Translations under genes and position numbers: made by a program
The notes under the pieces: model-generated
Seen by the model: the letters and a program-made list of their open reading frames with translations, nothing else
What the model was told of the DNA's origin: nothing
Database searches by the model: none
Part shown: positions 18,917 through 27,913 of the stretch, in pieces
Layout: each line of letters begins with the position of its first letter
Position numbering within the stretch: the stretch's first letter is position 1
Origin: Rhizobiaceae bacterium
GTDB taxonomy: Bacteria > Pseudomonadota > Alphaproteobacteria > Rhizobiales > Rhizobiaceae
DNA length: 64,000 nucleotides
Direction: 5' to 3'
Assembly (NCBI GenBank): GCA_023953905.1
Contig: JAMLJA010000003.1
Location: 1 to 64,000, forward strand

Positions 18917-20104
18917 CTATCTGCGCAGCACTGCGCTCAAAACGTCCCGAACGCCGATCGAACCCACGAAGCGCGACGCATCGTCAAACAATGCGACAGG
19001 CGCAGTCTGAGAGCGATGCATCGCAAGCATGACCGTCTTGAGCGACGTGCCAGGCGTTGCCCAGAACACCTGTGGTGTATTGTCGGGCAGGTTCTCCATA
19101 TCGCTGCAGGAGACCCAGATCGCTGGCTTGCCGTCGCGCTCGGCCGCCGCCACCAGTCCGTCATCATCGACCTTGAACTTGGTCGTCCTGCGCCGGTCGA
19201 GCCAGATCCAGCCATCACCTTCCGCTTCGAGCTCCGCCTTGGTTCGCATGACATTCCAGGCAGTTAGAACGGAAAGCGGATTCACATTGGAAATGAATTC
19301 ACGCACATAATCATTTGCCGGATTGAGCACGATGTCTTCAGGCGCACCGGACTGCACGATGCGTCCGCCCTCCATGATCGTGATACTCGATCCGATCTTC
19401 AGCGCCTCTTCCAGATCGTGACTGACGAAAATGATCGTCTTTTTGAGCTCCTGCTGAAGCTGCAACAATTCATCCTGAAGCTTCGTACGGATCAGCGGAT
19501 CGAGGGCCGAAAACGGCTCGTCCATCAGCAGAATGGGTGCTTCCGTGGCAAAGGCGCGGGCAAGACCGACACGCTGCTGCATGCCACCCGACAACTCGTG
19601 CGCGAACTTGCGCGCCCACTGTTCGAGACCGACGAGCTTGAGCTGTTTGTGAACGCGCTCCTTGCGCTCCGCTTCCGGCACACCTGAAAGCTCGAGCCCG
19701 AACCCTACATTTTCCTCGACGGTCCGCCATGGCAGGAGACCAAATTGCTGAAAGACCATGGCCACGCGCGTCTGACGAATCCGCCTGAGTGTCGCCTCGC
19801 CGCAATTCACGACGTCAATCGTCTTGTCGCCATCATGGACCAGAACGTTGCCGCGCGACGGTACATTGAGCAGGTTCACCGCACGCAGCAGCGTTGACTT
19901 GCCTGACCCCGAAAGCCCCATGAGAACCGAGATCTCGCCTTCGTTGACGGTCAGGTTGGCGCCAGCACAACCGAGGACGGCGCCGGTCTTGTCGAGTATA
20001 TCGGCCCGCGTTCCACCACGGTCGATCATGGCGAGCGCTTCTTCCGTCGCCTTCGGCTCCCCGAAGACGATGTCGACGTTCCTGAATTCCACGGCAGGTT
20101 TCAT
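18917..20104 (-). CDS. choV: choline ABC transporter ATP-binding protein
   Basis: 395 aa ATPase. Walker A is GLSGSGKST, the Q-loop FQQFGLLPW, the signature ELSGGMQQRVGLARA and Walker B ILLMDEPFSALDP, with a C-terminal CBS-like extension (DGLVAAAERDGKPAIWVS...) typical of ProV/OpuAA-type importers. The frame is open upstream to 20344 across choW, but MKPAVEFRNVDIVFGEP at 20104 is the family start. It follows choW by eight bases. The neighbour ChoX carries a choline-type aromatic box, hence the gene name. Confidence 0.93.
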   Translation of the reverse strand: MKPAVEFRNVDIVFGEPKATEEALAMIDRGGTRADILDKTGAVLGCAGANLTVNEGEISVLMGLSGSGKSTLLRAVNLLNVPSRGNVLVHDGDKTIDVVNCGEATLRRIRQTRVAMVFQQFGLLPWRTVEENVGFGLELSGVPEAERKERVHKQLKLVGLEQWARKFAHELSGGMQQRVGLARAFATEAPILLMDEPFSALDPLIRTKLQDELLQLQQELKKTIIFVSHDLEEALKIGSSITIMEGGRIVQSGAPEDIVLNPANDYVREFISNVNPLSVLTAWNVMRTKAELEAEGDGWIWLDRRRTTKFKVDDDGLVAAAERDGKPAIWVSCSDMENLPDNTPQVFWATPGTSLKTVMLAMHRSQTAPVALFDDASRFVGSIGVRDVLSAVLRR

Positions 20105-20112
20105 CACGGGCC

Positions 20113-20955
20113 TCACGTACGGACGCGGCTGATACGGTCGAGGATGATGGCCAGCACCACGATGGCCAGCCCCGCCTCGAGCCCGAGGGGAATGTTGACC
20201 GAATTCAGGGCGCGCACGACCGGCTTGCCGAGCCCATTTGCGCCGATCAGCGCGGCGATCACGACCATGGACAGACACAGCATGATACATTGGGTCAGGC
20301 CGGCCATGATCGTCGGCAATGCGGCCGGCAATTCCACTTTCCACAGCAATTGACGCCGCGTCGCGCCAAACGCCTCGCCCGCCTCAAGCATCGGCTTTGG
20401 CACGGAGGTGATGCCGAGATAGGTCAGCCTGATCGGCGCGGGTGCGGCAAAGATCACGGTGACGATCAGTCCCGGCGCGATGCCCAGCCCAAACAGGATC
20501 AGCACCGGAATCAGATAAACGAATGTGGGCATGGTCTGCATCAGATCGAGCACCGGCTGCAGGATCCGATAGGCACGCTGGTTGTGCGCAGCCCAGATTC
20601 CTATGGGCACGCCGATCGCCATCGACGCGGCAGCCGCTGCTACAACCAGAACAAGTGTCTCCACGGTCTCCTTCCAGAGCCCCTGATTGATGATGAACAG
20701 AAGACCGATCGCGACGCCGAGCCCCAGCTTGACCGAACGCTGCAAGCGCCACGCCAGCAAACCGACGGCAGCAACCACAACGACAGGCGGAAACCAGAGA
20801 AGAAAATCGACCAGCCCGTCCAGAATGACGGTCAGCCCGTTCGCGATAGAATCGAACAGCCACTCGAAGTTGCGGGTCAGGAAATCGAAGAATGCCTTTC
20901 CCCAGCGCCCGACCGGAATCTTGGCGCTGGCGATCAGACTGGAAACCGGATCCAT
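20113..20955 (-). CDS. choW: choline ABC transporter permease
   Basis: 280 aa permease of the ProW/OpuAB type. An N-terminal membrane region precedes the binding-protein-dependent transport core; the coupling loop reads GEAFGATRRQLLWKVELPAALPTIMAG (EAA motif). GGGGGG before the ATG is a strong ribosome site. It is the middle gene of choX-choW-choV, importing choline or a related quaternary amine for osmoprotection or as carbon and nitrogen source. Confidence 0.93.
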   Translation of the reverse strand: MDPVSSLIASAKIPVGRWGKAFFDFLTRNFEWLFDSIANGLTVILDGLVDFLLWFPPVVVVAAVGLLAWRLQRSVKLGLGVAIGLLFIINQGLWKETVETLVLVVAAAAASMAIGVPIGIWAAHNQRAYRILQPVLDLMQTMPTFVYLIPVLILFGLGIAPGLIVTVIFAAPAPIRLTYLGITSVPKPMLEAGEAFGATRRQLLWKVELPAALPTIMAGLTQCIMLCLSMVVIAALIGANGLGKPVVRALNSVNIPLGLEAGLAIVVLAIILDRISRVRT

Positions 20956-20999
20956 GTTGCCCCCCTATCGTTCTCGACCGTTCATGCCCTTCGCGTGCG

Positions 21000-21032
21000 A
21001 AAAAGGCGGCCCCACCTTTTGAGAGGCCGCCT
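21000..21032 (-). terminator. intercistronic terminator between choX and choW
   Basis: On the minus strand AGGCGGCC (21032-21025) pairs perfectly with GGCCGCCT (21011-21004), followed by TTTTT. It lies in the 104-base gap between choX and choW, so it probably terminates part of the transcript and keeps the binding protein in excess over permease and ATPase. Confidence 0.8.
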
Positions 21033-21059
21033 CCCCGATTGCGTCTTTCAACGGGGCCG

Positions 21060-22007
21060 CTATCCGCCCAGCGCCGACTTGACCGCTGCCGCCGCATCGC
21101 CACCATCCATGGTGGTTACGCCGCTGAGCCATGGTGTCACTGCGTCCGGGTTCTTTTTCAGCCAGGCGGTGGCTGCCTCGTTGGGCTGGGTCCCGTCATT
21201 CAGGATCGCGCCCATGATCTCGTTCTCCATATCGAGCGAAAATACGAGATTTGTCAGGAACTTGCCGACATTCGGGCATTCGGTGGTGTAACCAGCGCGC
21301 ACGTTCGTATGAACAGTCGCGCCACCGAAGTTCGGTCCGAACACGTCATCGCCGCCGGCCAGATATTCCATATCGACCATCTTGTTCATCGGATGCGGCT
21401 CCCAACCCAGAAACACGACATCCTTCTTCGATGGTACGGCCTTCTGCACGGCCGCGAGCATGCCTGCCTCCGAGCTTTCAACGAGCTCGAAGCCACCAAG
21501 GTCGAACTGGTTCTTGTCGATCATATCGAGAATGAGGCGATTGCCGTCATTACCTGCCTCGATACCGTAGATCTTGCCGTCAAGTTTGTCCTTGAATTTG
21601 GCGATGTCGGCGAAATCCTTCAGGCCGGCCTCATAGGTGTAGGTCGGGACAGCCAGCGTATATTTCGCGCCTTCCAGATTGGTAACGATATCCTCGACCG
21701 TCTTGTCCTCGAGGTAAGGCTTGATGTCGGCTTCCATTGTCGGCATCCAGTTGCCCAGGAAGACGTCGATATCCTTGTTGGAAAGCGAGGTGTAGGTGAC
21801 CGGGACCGACAGGACCTGCACATCGGGCTCATATCCCAACGCTTCCAGGATCACTGAGGCGGTTGCCGTGGTTGCGGTGATGTCGGTCCAGCCGACATCG
21901 GCGAAGCGTACCTGCTTGCAACTGTCAGGTTCGGCGGCAATTGCATGACCGGCGGTCAATGAGGCTGCCAGGCTCACCCCGGCAGCAAGTTTGTGAATGA
22001 AACGCAT
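21060..22007 (-). CDS. choX: choline-binding periplasmic protein
   Basis: 315 aa ABC substrate-binding protein of the ProX/OpuAC type with a Sec signal peptide (MRFIHKLAAGVSLAASLTAGHAIA). The four aromatic positions that form the choline cage in Sinorhizobium ChoX appear to have counterparts: FADVGWTDIT, FLGNWMPTME, TYTYEAG and FLGWEPHPMN. GGGGAGA before the ATG at 22007 decides the start; the frame extends to 22088 without a signal peptide. First gene of the operon. Glycine betaine or acetylcholine cannot be excluded as ligands. Confidence 0.92.
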   Translation of the reverse strand: MRFIHKLAAGVSLAASLTAGHAIAAEPDSCKQVRFADVGWTDITATTATASVILEALGYEPDVQVLSVPVTYTSLSNKDIDVFLGNWMPTMEADIKPYLEDKTVEDIVTNLEGAKYTLAVPTYTYEAGLKDFADIAKFKDKLDGKIYGIEAGNDGNRLILDMIDKNQFDLGGFELVESSEAGMLAAVQKAVPSKKDVVFLGWEPHPMNKMVDMEYLAGGDDVFGPNFGGATVHTNVRAGYTTECPNVGKFLTNLVFSLDMENEIMGAILNDGTQPNEAATAWLKKNPDAVTPWLSGVTTMDGGDAAAAVKSALGG

Positions 22008-22326
22008 CGGGCTATCTCCCCATTTTGCTGTGAACACGACGCCCCGACTGGCGCCGCGGGTTCTGAATTGGCTGAAACCAAACATCATTTGGGCACGCTT
22101 TCAAGCATTCCGGCAAAGGCTTTACACGCCGGGTGCTTTTCTCGCTGCGACAGAGACGGAAAATCGCATCTCAGAATACTGCCGGGGATAGGTGATTTTG
22201 CAGTAGACGATCAGAGTCGCATCGAAACCTAGCCGTTGCAAACTTTGCCGTTTGGCGACTTTCAAATGCCATGTCCGATCCCTATAGTCTTACCAAGTCA
22301 GGCGGAGCATCGGGAGACAAAAGTCG
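22008..22326. promoter_or_regulatory. divergent control region, choX / unknown five-gene cluster
   Basis: 319 bases without a gene between choX (minus) and the unknown cluster (plus). It must hold both promoters. I see no clear operator or strong hairpin; GGGAGA about 10 bases before 22327 is the ribosome site of the cluster's first gene. Confidence 0.5.
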
Positions 22327-23415
22327 ATGGCAACATTGCAGAATTTCGATCAGGAGATAGCCAAGACCAAACGGGTCGTGGAGGATATGCGCTCCAAGAT
22401 CGAAGAGTCGGGCATCGTGCTCGAAAAATTTGCGCAATCCGACAAAAAGATCGGCGATGTCGATTTTAATATCGAGAATGCCCGCATCGAGGATGTCATC
22501 AAACAGCAGAAGGTGATGGAGGGCAACATTGCCGATCTGATCATCGGCCTGGAAGATGCCACCAACGCGTTCGGCAGCGAATTCGAAAACATGAAGAGCT
22601 TCACCGGTTGGGAAAGCTTCGTCGGTATTTTCTCCCAGGAATCAAAGCAGCGCATGCGCACCGAACGCGTCCGCAACATGTCGCTGGCGGGAAATCTCCA
22701 GGAGCTCCTGTCGAAGTCCGACACGATCGTCGGAATTCTGAAGGCACAGAAGCAGGTTCTCGATGACCGCTACAAGACGTCGGAAACCAGTCTTTCCCAG
22801 GTGATCGAGCGCCGCAAGGCGACGATCGCGAACCTGACCGCAGTTCAAAAGCGCATTGAGGAACTCAATCCGATGCTGCTCGACGTGGAAAACCGTATCG
22901 CCGCATCGACCAACCAGACGGAGCGCACCGAACTTGAGGGCGAACGCTCAAAACTTGCAACCGAGTATAACGAGAAGCAGGCCAAGGAGCAGGAACTGCT
23001 GGCGGAAAGCCAGACGCTGGAGCGCTACACCTCCATGTTCCAGACATTCGTCGATTCGCTGAACAACCAGATCGCGGCACAAAGCACGCTGATCAACAAG
23101 CTGACCATCGACACCGAGCAGCGCATCGTCCTCTACAAGGCTCTTGAGGATTCCCTGAAGACGGCAGCCCAACAGGACGTCGCGCACAAGATCAACACGC
23201 TTGGCTCAAAGGTCGACACGACGGCGGAAGAGACAATGGCCGGCATCGGAGCCGCCTCCCAGAAGCACATTGGCGACCTTCTGGAGCTGCATGAAAAGAA
23301 CATGGTGGCCTCGTCCGACATACAACGCCGCAAGAAGCTTGCCGACGATGCCTTTGCGCGGCGCTTTGACGAGGTGCTGCGCAAGCACAACGCCTCGCAC
23401 TACGTGCAGAGCTAG
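22327..23415 (+). CDS. uncharacterised coiled-coil protein (cluster gene 1)
   Basis: 362 aa, predicted soluble and almost wholly alpha-helical, rich in Glu, Lys, Gln and Ala. There is no signal peptide or membrane segment. Long helical heptad-like regions cover about residues 1-60, 115-225 and 240-330. A central hydrophobic patch (MKSFTGWESFVGIFSQESKQRM) separates the first coil. The layout, with a Gly-Phe patch near residue 95 and a late segment STLINKLTIDTEQRIVLYKALEDSL, recalls TelA/KlaA-type tellurite-resistance proteins (VxKIxxSxxxTIPLWK region), but the likeness is weak and only by eye. It is the first gene of a five-gene co-directional cluster with an AAA+ ATPase. Confidence 0.75.
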   Translation: MATLQNFDQEIAKTKRVVEDMRSKIEESGIVLEKFAQSDKKIGDVDFNIENARIEDVIKQQKVMEGNIADLIIGLEDATNAFGSEFENMKSFTGWESFVGIFSQESKQRMRTERVRNMSLAGNLQELLSKSDTIVGILKAQKQVLDDRYKTSETSLSQVIERRKATIANLTAVQKRIEELNPMLLDVENRIAASTNQTERTELEGERSKLATEYNEKQAKEQELLAESQTLERYTSMFQTFVDSLNNQIAAQSTLINKLTIDTEQRIVLYKALEDSLKTAAQQDVAHKINTLGSKVDTTAEETMAGIGAASQKHIGDLLELHEKNMVASSDIQRRKKLADDAFARRFDEVLRKHNASHYVQS

Positions 23416-23459
23416 GGCCGGGCACGGGTTGAGGATCGAAACATTGCGGGCTCGTTGAC

Positions 23460-24608
23460 ATGAACGCCGAGACGGACGCCGCGGCGCGCTATTTCGATGC
23501 CATAGCCGCAGCGCTCAGCGGCCTCGAAATCTTCATGCGCGACGATCGCTCGCCGCTCTACCGGCATGGTATCGTCGCCAAGATAGTCGCGGAGTACATT
23601 GCGCGCCTCGAGAGATCGTTCGATAGCTGGCGAAACCGTCTCGCCTTCATGGAAGCGTTCAAGATTTCCCGTGCGGAGAGCGGCTTTCCGTTGTTCCAGA
23701 ACGTACTGGAGCTCGAGAACGACAGGCGCCATGCCGAAGAACGCATCGCGAATTTTCCCGACGCGGATGCGATCCGCGCGGAGATGGCGGACTTCATCCT
23801 GCGCCACAAGGCCTTTCCCCTTGCGCTCCAAAAGTCCATGGCAGAGAGGCTTTATCTGGAAGGCATAAGGAACGACGAGCAGTTCGGTCCCTTCATGCTG
23901 GCACAGACCGCCAAGGTCTCGGTCAATCCGAAGAACATGCGCCCGTTCTATCTGGTCCACTGGGCGAGCTTCGACGGCACCGCGAACCTGCCGCTCGTTT
24001 ATATGGCAACGGTGGAAGACTCGTCGGACGCCATGGCGCGTCAGATCGTCGACACCCAGACCGGCAAGATGCGCAAGGGACTGGAAATCCCCCTGCCCGT
24101 CGACGGATTGTTGAATCCCGAACTCGCTCATCAGTTCGACGCATTCACCGAGCGCAACTCTTCCTACTCGCTCTCGCCCGTGACCATTGCCACAAATCTC
24201 GACAAGGACTTCGCGACGCTGCATCCCAAGCAGTTGCGCCGTGTCGTACTTGGGCCGTTCTATTCGGCCGGTATCACCGAAAACAACTCTACTGTCTCCG
24301 AAGTGTTGTCCAAGGTGCGCAAGACGGAAAATGCCTGGTTGCTCACCTGGACCGTGCAGGAAGTATTCTCCAAGGCGGAGAAACCGGGACGCAGGGGGCT
24401 TTTCTCAAGCGAACAGTCAACCCAGGAATTCCATATCAATACCGACGATCTCGAGGCCGCCCGACAGGGCGTCTCGAACTATGAGAAACACGCCCTCATC
24501 CCGCACGAGGCCTATCAGGCGCTCTATGCAGCCGGCGAAGCGCAGCAAATCTTCCTGGGATACAAGGTTCATATTCTGTCCAACGGGCAGGTGATCAGCG
24601 ATGTCTGA
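23460..24608 (+). CDS. uncharacterised protein (cluster gene 2)
   Basis: 382 aa soluble protein I do not recognise. The first ~130 residues are helical and charged. A mixed region follows (MRPFYLVHWASFDGTANLPLVYMATVED), suggesting a beta-rich domain, then ENAWLLTWTVQEVFSKAEKP and a C-terminal segment ending QQIFLGYKVHILSNGQVISDV. No catalytic motif, signal peptide or membrane helix is seen. It starts 44 bases after gene 1 and precedes the ATPase gene by 35 bases, so it is probably in the same transcript. It may be a partner of the ATPase. Confidence 0.72.
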   Translation: MNAETDAAARYFDAIAAALSGLEIFMRDDRSPLYRHGIVAKIVAEYIARLERSFDSWRNRLAFMEAFKISRAESGFPLFQNVLELENDRRHAEERIANFPDADAIRAEMADFILRHKAFPLALQKSMAERLYLEGIRNDEQFGPFMLAQTAKVSVNPKNMRPFYLVHWASFDGTANLPLVYMATVEDSSDAMARQIVDTQTGKMRKGLEIPLPVDGLLNPELAHQFDAFTERNSSYSLSPVTIATNLDKDFATLHPKQLRRVVLGPFYSAGITENNSTVSEVLSKVRKTENAWLLTWTVQEVFSKAEKPGRRGLFSSEQSTQEFHINTDDLEAARQGVSNYEKHALIPHEAYQALYAAGEAQQIFLGYKVHILSNGQVISDV

Positions 24609-24643
24609 CAGATCTCGGCACGACGGCAGATTGAGGGGGTGAG

Positions 24644-26554
24644 ATGGACGCAGGACTGACCACTGTCGCAGAAGCCGACATAGAGAAGCACCGCGCGACC
24701 GCCCAATCGATGATCACGCGGATCATCGTGCTCGAGGACTCGACTGGACAGTCGAACACGCCGCTTGCCGGAACTGGACGACGTTTTGTTTCCACAGTCT
24801 CGGCGGGTTCTGTCCGACGGACGCGTGAGATCGAACTGACGAAGACGATCATGGCGGTGAAGCCGGATGACCCCCTCATGGGCATCGGTCAGCACACCCT
24901 ACTCTATCGTGCCCGTCGCGGCCTTGCCGTGTCGCTGGCAATCGCAGATGTCTTTGCCCGAGGCAACGACCTTGAAAGCCTCCAGGCCAAGAATGCGCGC
25001 GCGCCGCTGGAAGGCGATGAGGCCACGCATTTCAAGAAACTGCTGTCGGCCTCTGCCTATGTCTGCGCGTTTTCCTTTGCTTCCTATCTGTCGCAATTGA
25101 TTGACAGTGAGGGTGAACCGCCAAACGATGTCGATGAGCCGGACTTTCTATTCGACACAGCCCAGGACGCTTTGAAGTCGATGATCGCCGGGCTCGACCG
25201 GGCGCTTGTCGGCGCCACTGACGACGCAGCTCTGATGACGCGGGCAGATGCGTTCGCGCGCGTAGCCCTCGAGGGTCTTCTGTCCCGCAAGGGGCGATTT
25301 GACGGCCTTGGTTCCTTCGAGAACGCCCACATCCGCATCGATTCGGATGATTTCACGCTGGATGGATTTGATGTCGCCCCCGGCAAGAAGTCCAAACCGC
25401 TTGAGATGACGTTCAAGAAGCCCGACGAGGTCGTCGGCAATCACATCGCCAAATACCAGTCGGTGAAGCTGGCGAAGATGCTGATGGCCTATGACTTCGA
25501 CCGACAGATGAATCCGTTTGTCGAGCTGGGCGGGTTTTTGTTCACCTTCATCGGCGACGGTGCTCCCGGCACCGGTAAGACGACGCTGATCCAGATGATA
25601 GCCGGGCTGATCAATGACTACTGCCAGGTGGCCGGATATCCCTTCCATTATGAGAATTTCGGCGTCGATCAGATTTCGTCCTACCAAGGTAAGTCGGGCC
25701 AGAACTGCAAGACCTTCATCGACAACGTGCTGAGCCCGCGCTCGATCGGCTTCGGCACGGTGGACGATATTGATCAGGTCGCCGCGAAACGCTCCGACGA
25801 CCGTGCGTCCGCCGGTCAACACGAGGTGACGGGCGTGTTGATGTCGGCATTCTCCGGCGCGATGACCGTGGTGCGGGGAAACTGCTCTTTCGGCATGTTC
25901 TCCAACTATCCGGAAAATGTCGACGATGCGCTACGCCAGCGGGCGGGCGCACGCTGGCTGGTCGACGGGCCGCAGACCCGCGACGACTATATCGACATTT
26001 TCGTGCTTCTGGCCGGCAAGAATCACCAGATTCCGCTGGGCGAGCATCAGCTTTACGCAGCCCAGGAAATACAGCGCGCCGTGACAGCAGCCTATGAAAG
26101 CCACTCCAAGCCGCATGAGGAAGGCTTGATGAAGGTCTACGAGCGTTTCATGGAGACCAGGGGCGCGCCCAGGACCATGGCCGACATCGGCGAGTATCTT
26201 CATATGATCAAGGAGGCCGAGCCCCGTTTCACGGGCCGTGCGATCAAGAACGTCACCGACGCCATCAAGATGCGGGCGATGGACATCGAACTGCCTGACG
26301 AGTGGTTCGAGAAGCCGGAAGCCTTCATGCACAAGGGCTACGACGAGAAGAAAGCCATGATCGAGGAGCTTCGCGGCCCGTTCGACATGACCATGGTCAT
26401 GCAGGAAGTCAATCGATACGCCGATTCCGAATTCCGCTATTCCGATCGCGCTGACGACGCGACGGTGGAAAAGCTGCTGCGCGATACCAGATTACGCGAG
26501 CGCGCTGCCCGCGAGATGGAGGAAATGAAGCGCAAGGGTTTGTGGAATGCCTGA
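24644..26554 (+). CDS. AAA+ ATPase (cluster gene 3)
   Basis: 636 aa AAA-family ATPase. An unrecognised N-terminal ~290 residues precedes Walker A GDGAPGTGKTT (304-314). The Walker B-like strand is SIGFGTVDDIDQVA (368-380), with Asp-Asp-Ile-Asp in place of the usual DExx. The sensor-1 strand is CSFGMFSNYPENVDDALRQR (Asn421), followed by arginines 431, 433 and 437 as finger candidates. The C-terminal part is helical, ending EMEEMKRKGLWNA. Ribosome site GAGGGGGTGAG precedes ATG 24644. No protease or nuclease domain is visible, so a remodelling role is inferred. Its partners would be the coiled-coil and membrane-anchored neighbours. Confidence 0.85.
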   Translation: MDAGLTTVAEADIEKHRATAQSMITRIIVLEDSTGQSNTPLAGTGRRFVSTVSAGSVRRTREIELTKTIMAVKPDDPLMGIGQHTLLYRARRGLAVSLAIADVFARGNDLESLQAKNARAPLEGDEATHFKKLLSASAYVCAFSFASYLSQLIDSEGEPPNDVDEPDFLFDTAQDALKSMIAGLDRALVGATDDAALMTRADAFARVALEGLLSRKGRFDGLGSFENAHIRIDSDDFTLDGFDVAPGKKSKPLEMTFKKPDEVVGNHIAKYQSVKLAKMLMAYDFDRQMNPFVELGGFLFTFIGDGAPGTGKTTLIQMIAGLINDYCQVAGYPFHYENFGVDQISSYQGKSGQNCKTFIDNVLSPRSIGFGTVDDIDQVAAKRSDDRASAGQHEVTGVLMSAFSGAMTVVRGNCSFGMFSNYPENVDDALRQRAGARWLVDGPQTRDDYIDIFVLLAGKNHQIPLGEHQLYAAQEIQRAVTAAYESHSKPHEEGLMKVYERFMETRGAPRTMADIGEYLHMIKEAEPRFTGRAIKNVTDAIKMRAMDIELPDEWFEKPEAFMHKGYDEKKAMIEELRGPFDMTMVMQEVNRYADSEFRYSDRADDATVEKLLRDTRLRERAAREMEEMKRKGLWNA

Positions 26555-26593
26555 GTTCCGACACGACCTCATGCGACAGGGAGCATCTGAGTA

Positions 26594-27880
26594 GTGGATC
26601 TCCTGCGCATCAACGCTTTGCTCTATGGCCGGCTGCTGACCATCGACCAGCCGCATCTCGTGGAGCGCTATAACAAGGCGCTCCAGGCGTTCGGCTTGCC
26701 CCAGACAAAGCTCCATCGTTTCGAGATCGACCGCAGCGGGTTTTCTCCGCAGGTGGCGGACGAACTCGGCGATCCACTCTATCTGGACCCCAACGAGGTC
26801 AACCGGCGCTTTATCATACTGACGCCGGAACAGATCGATTTGCCGGTCGTCCACACCGCCTTCTCGAACACGTCGCAACTGATCTTCGAATTCATGGTGG
26901 CCAATCAGCGCGCCATCAACGCCCTCACGATCAAGGACGTGATCTATGGGGAGATCGAGGATTCCGTCTCCAAGGTGGAGGACATCGAGGATCTTCTATC
27001 CATCCATCAGGTCGAGTTTCGCGTTCTGTCGGCGGAAGACGTTCTCGGCAAGGCCGCAGAACTCGGCACGCTGACCGACAGGCTGAAGCTGGAGCCGGAC
27101 GCCTGGCGCGACGACGCCATGCTGTTACGTATGGTCGAACTGGCCAAGATATGTGGCGACATACGCGAGAACGCGCTCGTTCCCGATCAGGTGATCTTTC
27201 GCCATACCGCGTTCTGGACCAGTCATTTCGGCGGCGTCTACATTTTCGTCGACCCCGACATGACGACCGTCATCGCCGACCCCGCAGCCCCGGGCTTCCG
27301 CCGTTCGCGGCCATGGCAGGTCAGCTATCTGGCGCTGGACGATGCCGACAAGGTTTTCCGTTTTCTGGCCTCGACGGGCAGGCTCGACCTGCCCCGCGCC
27401 TCCTGGATAGAAACATCGGGCTATCTCGAGCATCGCGCCGAAATGTTCGTGCGCGATCTCATCCACCAGATGGAACCGGAACGCGACATCTCAAAGTCGG
27501 ACAAGGTATGGCTGCAGACCTGGATTCATACGAACGCCGATATCATCAATCAGGAGGGAACGTTCCCGTTCCTGAACGCCGCAAAGCGGGAAATCGCGCA
27601 TTATGGACAGCTCAAGCTGGACAATGTCTTTCCCCGACAGCGCTTCCTTGCGGTGCGCGCAAAGCCCGACCATCCCGATGCCTGGCTGACCAATCGCCTC
27701 ATCTCGGATTTCGTGCCGTTCGATTTCATGTCGCGATATGTGTTCAACAAGCAGGGCTTCTATGAAGACTACCAGGACCTGTCGGAAGCAGCCCGCAGCG
27801 ATGTTGTGGACGTGCTCAAAACCACGTATCTCAAGGACAAGGCTGGTTTTCGTGAGCGGCTGTACGGTCTGACAGACTGA
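26594..27880 (+). CDS. DUF6638-like protein (cluster gene 4)
   Basis: 428 aa, GTG start with GGGAG upstream. No signal peptide or membrane helix. Recognisable patches are FRHTAFWTSHFGGVYIFVDPDMT, WLQTWIHTNADIINQEGTFPFL and HYGQLKLDNVFPRQRFLAV. I believe this corresponds to the family now named DUF6638 in rhizobial annotations, but that is from memory and unverified. It sits 39 bases after the ATPase gene and 33 bases before the DUF2333 gene. Function unknown. Confidence 0.72.
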   Translation: MDLLRINALLYGRLLTIDQPHLVERYNKALQAFGLPQTKLHRFEIDRSGFSPQVADELGDPLYLDPNEVNRRFIILTPEQIDLPVVHTAFSNTSQLIFEFMVANQRAINALTIKDVIYGEIEDSVSKVEDIEDLLSIHQVEFRVLSAEDVLGKAAELGTLTDRLKLEPDAWRDDAMLLRMVELAKICGDIRENALVPDQVIFRHTAFWTSHFGGVYIFVDPDMTTVIADPAAPGFRRSRPWQVSYLALDDADKVFRFLASTGRLDLPRASWIETSGYLEHRAEMFVRDLIHQMEPERDISKSDKVWLQTWIHTNADIINQEGTFPFLNAAKREIAHYGQLKLDNVFPRQRFLAVRAKPDHPDAWLTNRLISDFVPFDFMSRYVFNKQGFYEDYQDLSEAARSDVVDVLKTTYLKDKAGFRERLYGLTD

Positions 27881-27913
27881 TCGGCAAAGAATTCGGAATT
27901 CGAGGGAGCACTC

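Noticed and set aside
20290..21291. 333-codon plus-strand frame across choW and choX
   Set aside because: Spans an operon gap and a terminator and is antisense to two well-recognised transporter genes.
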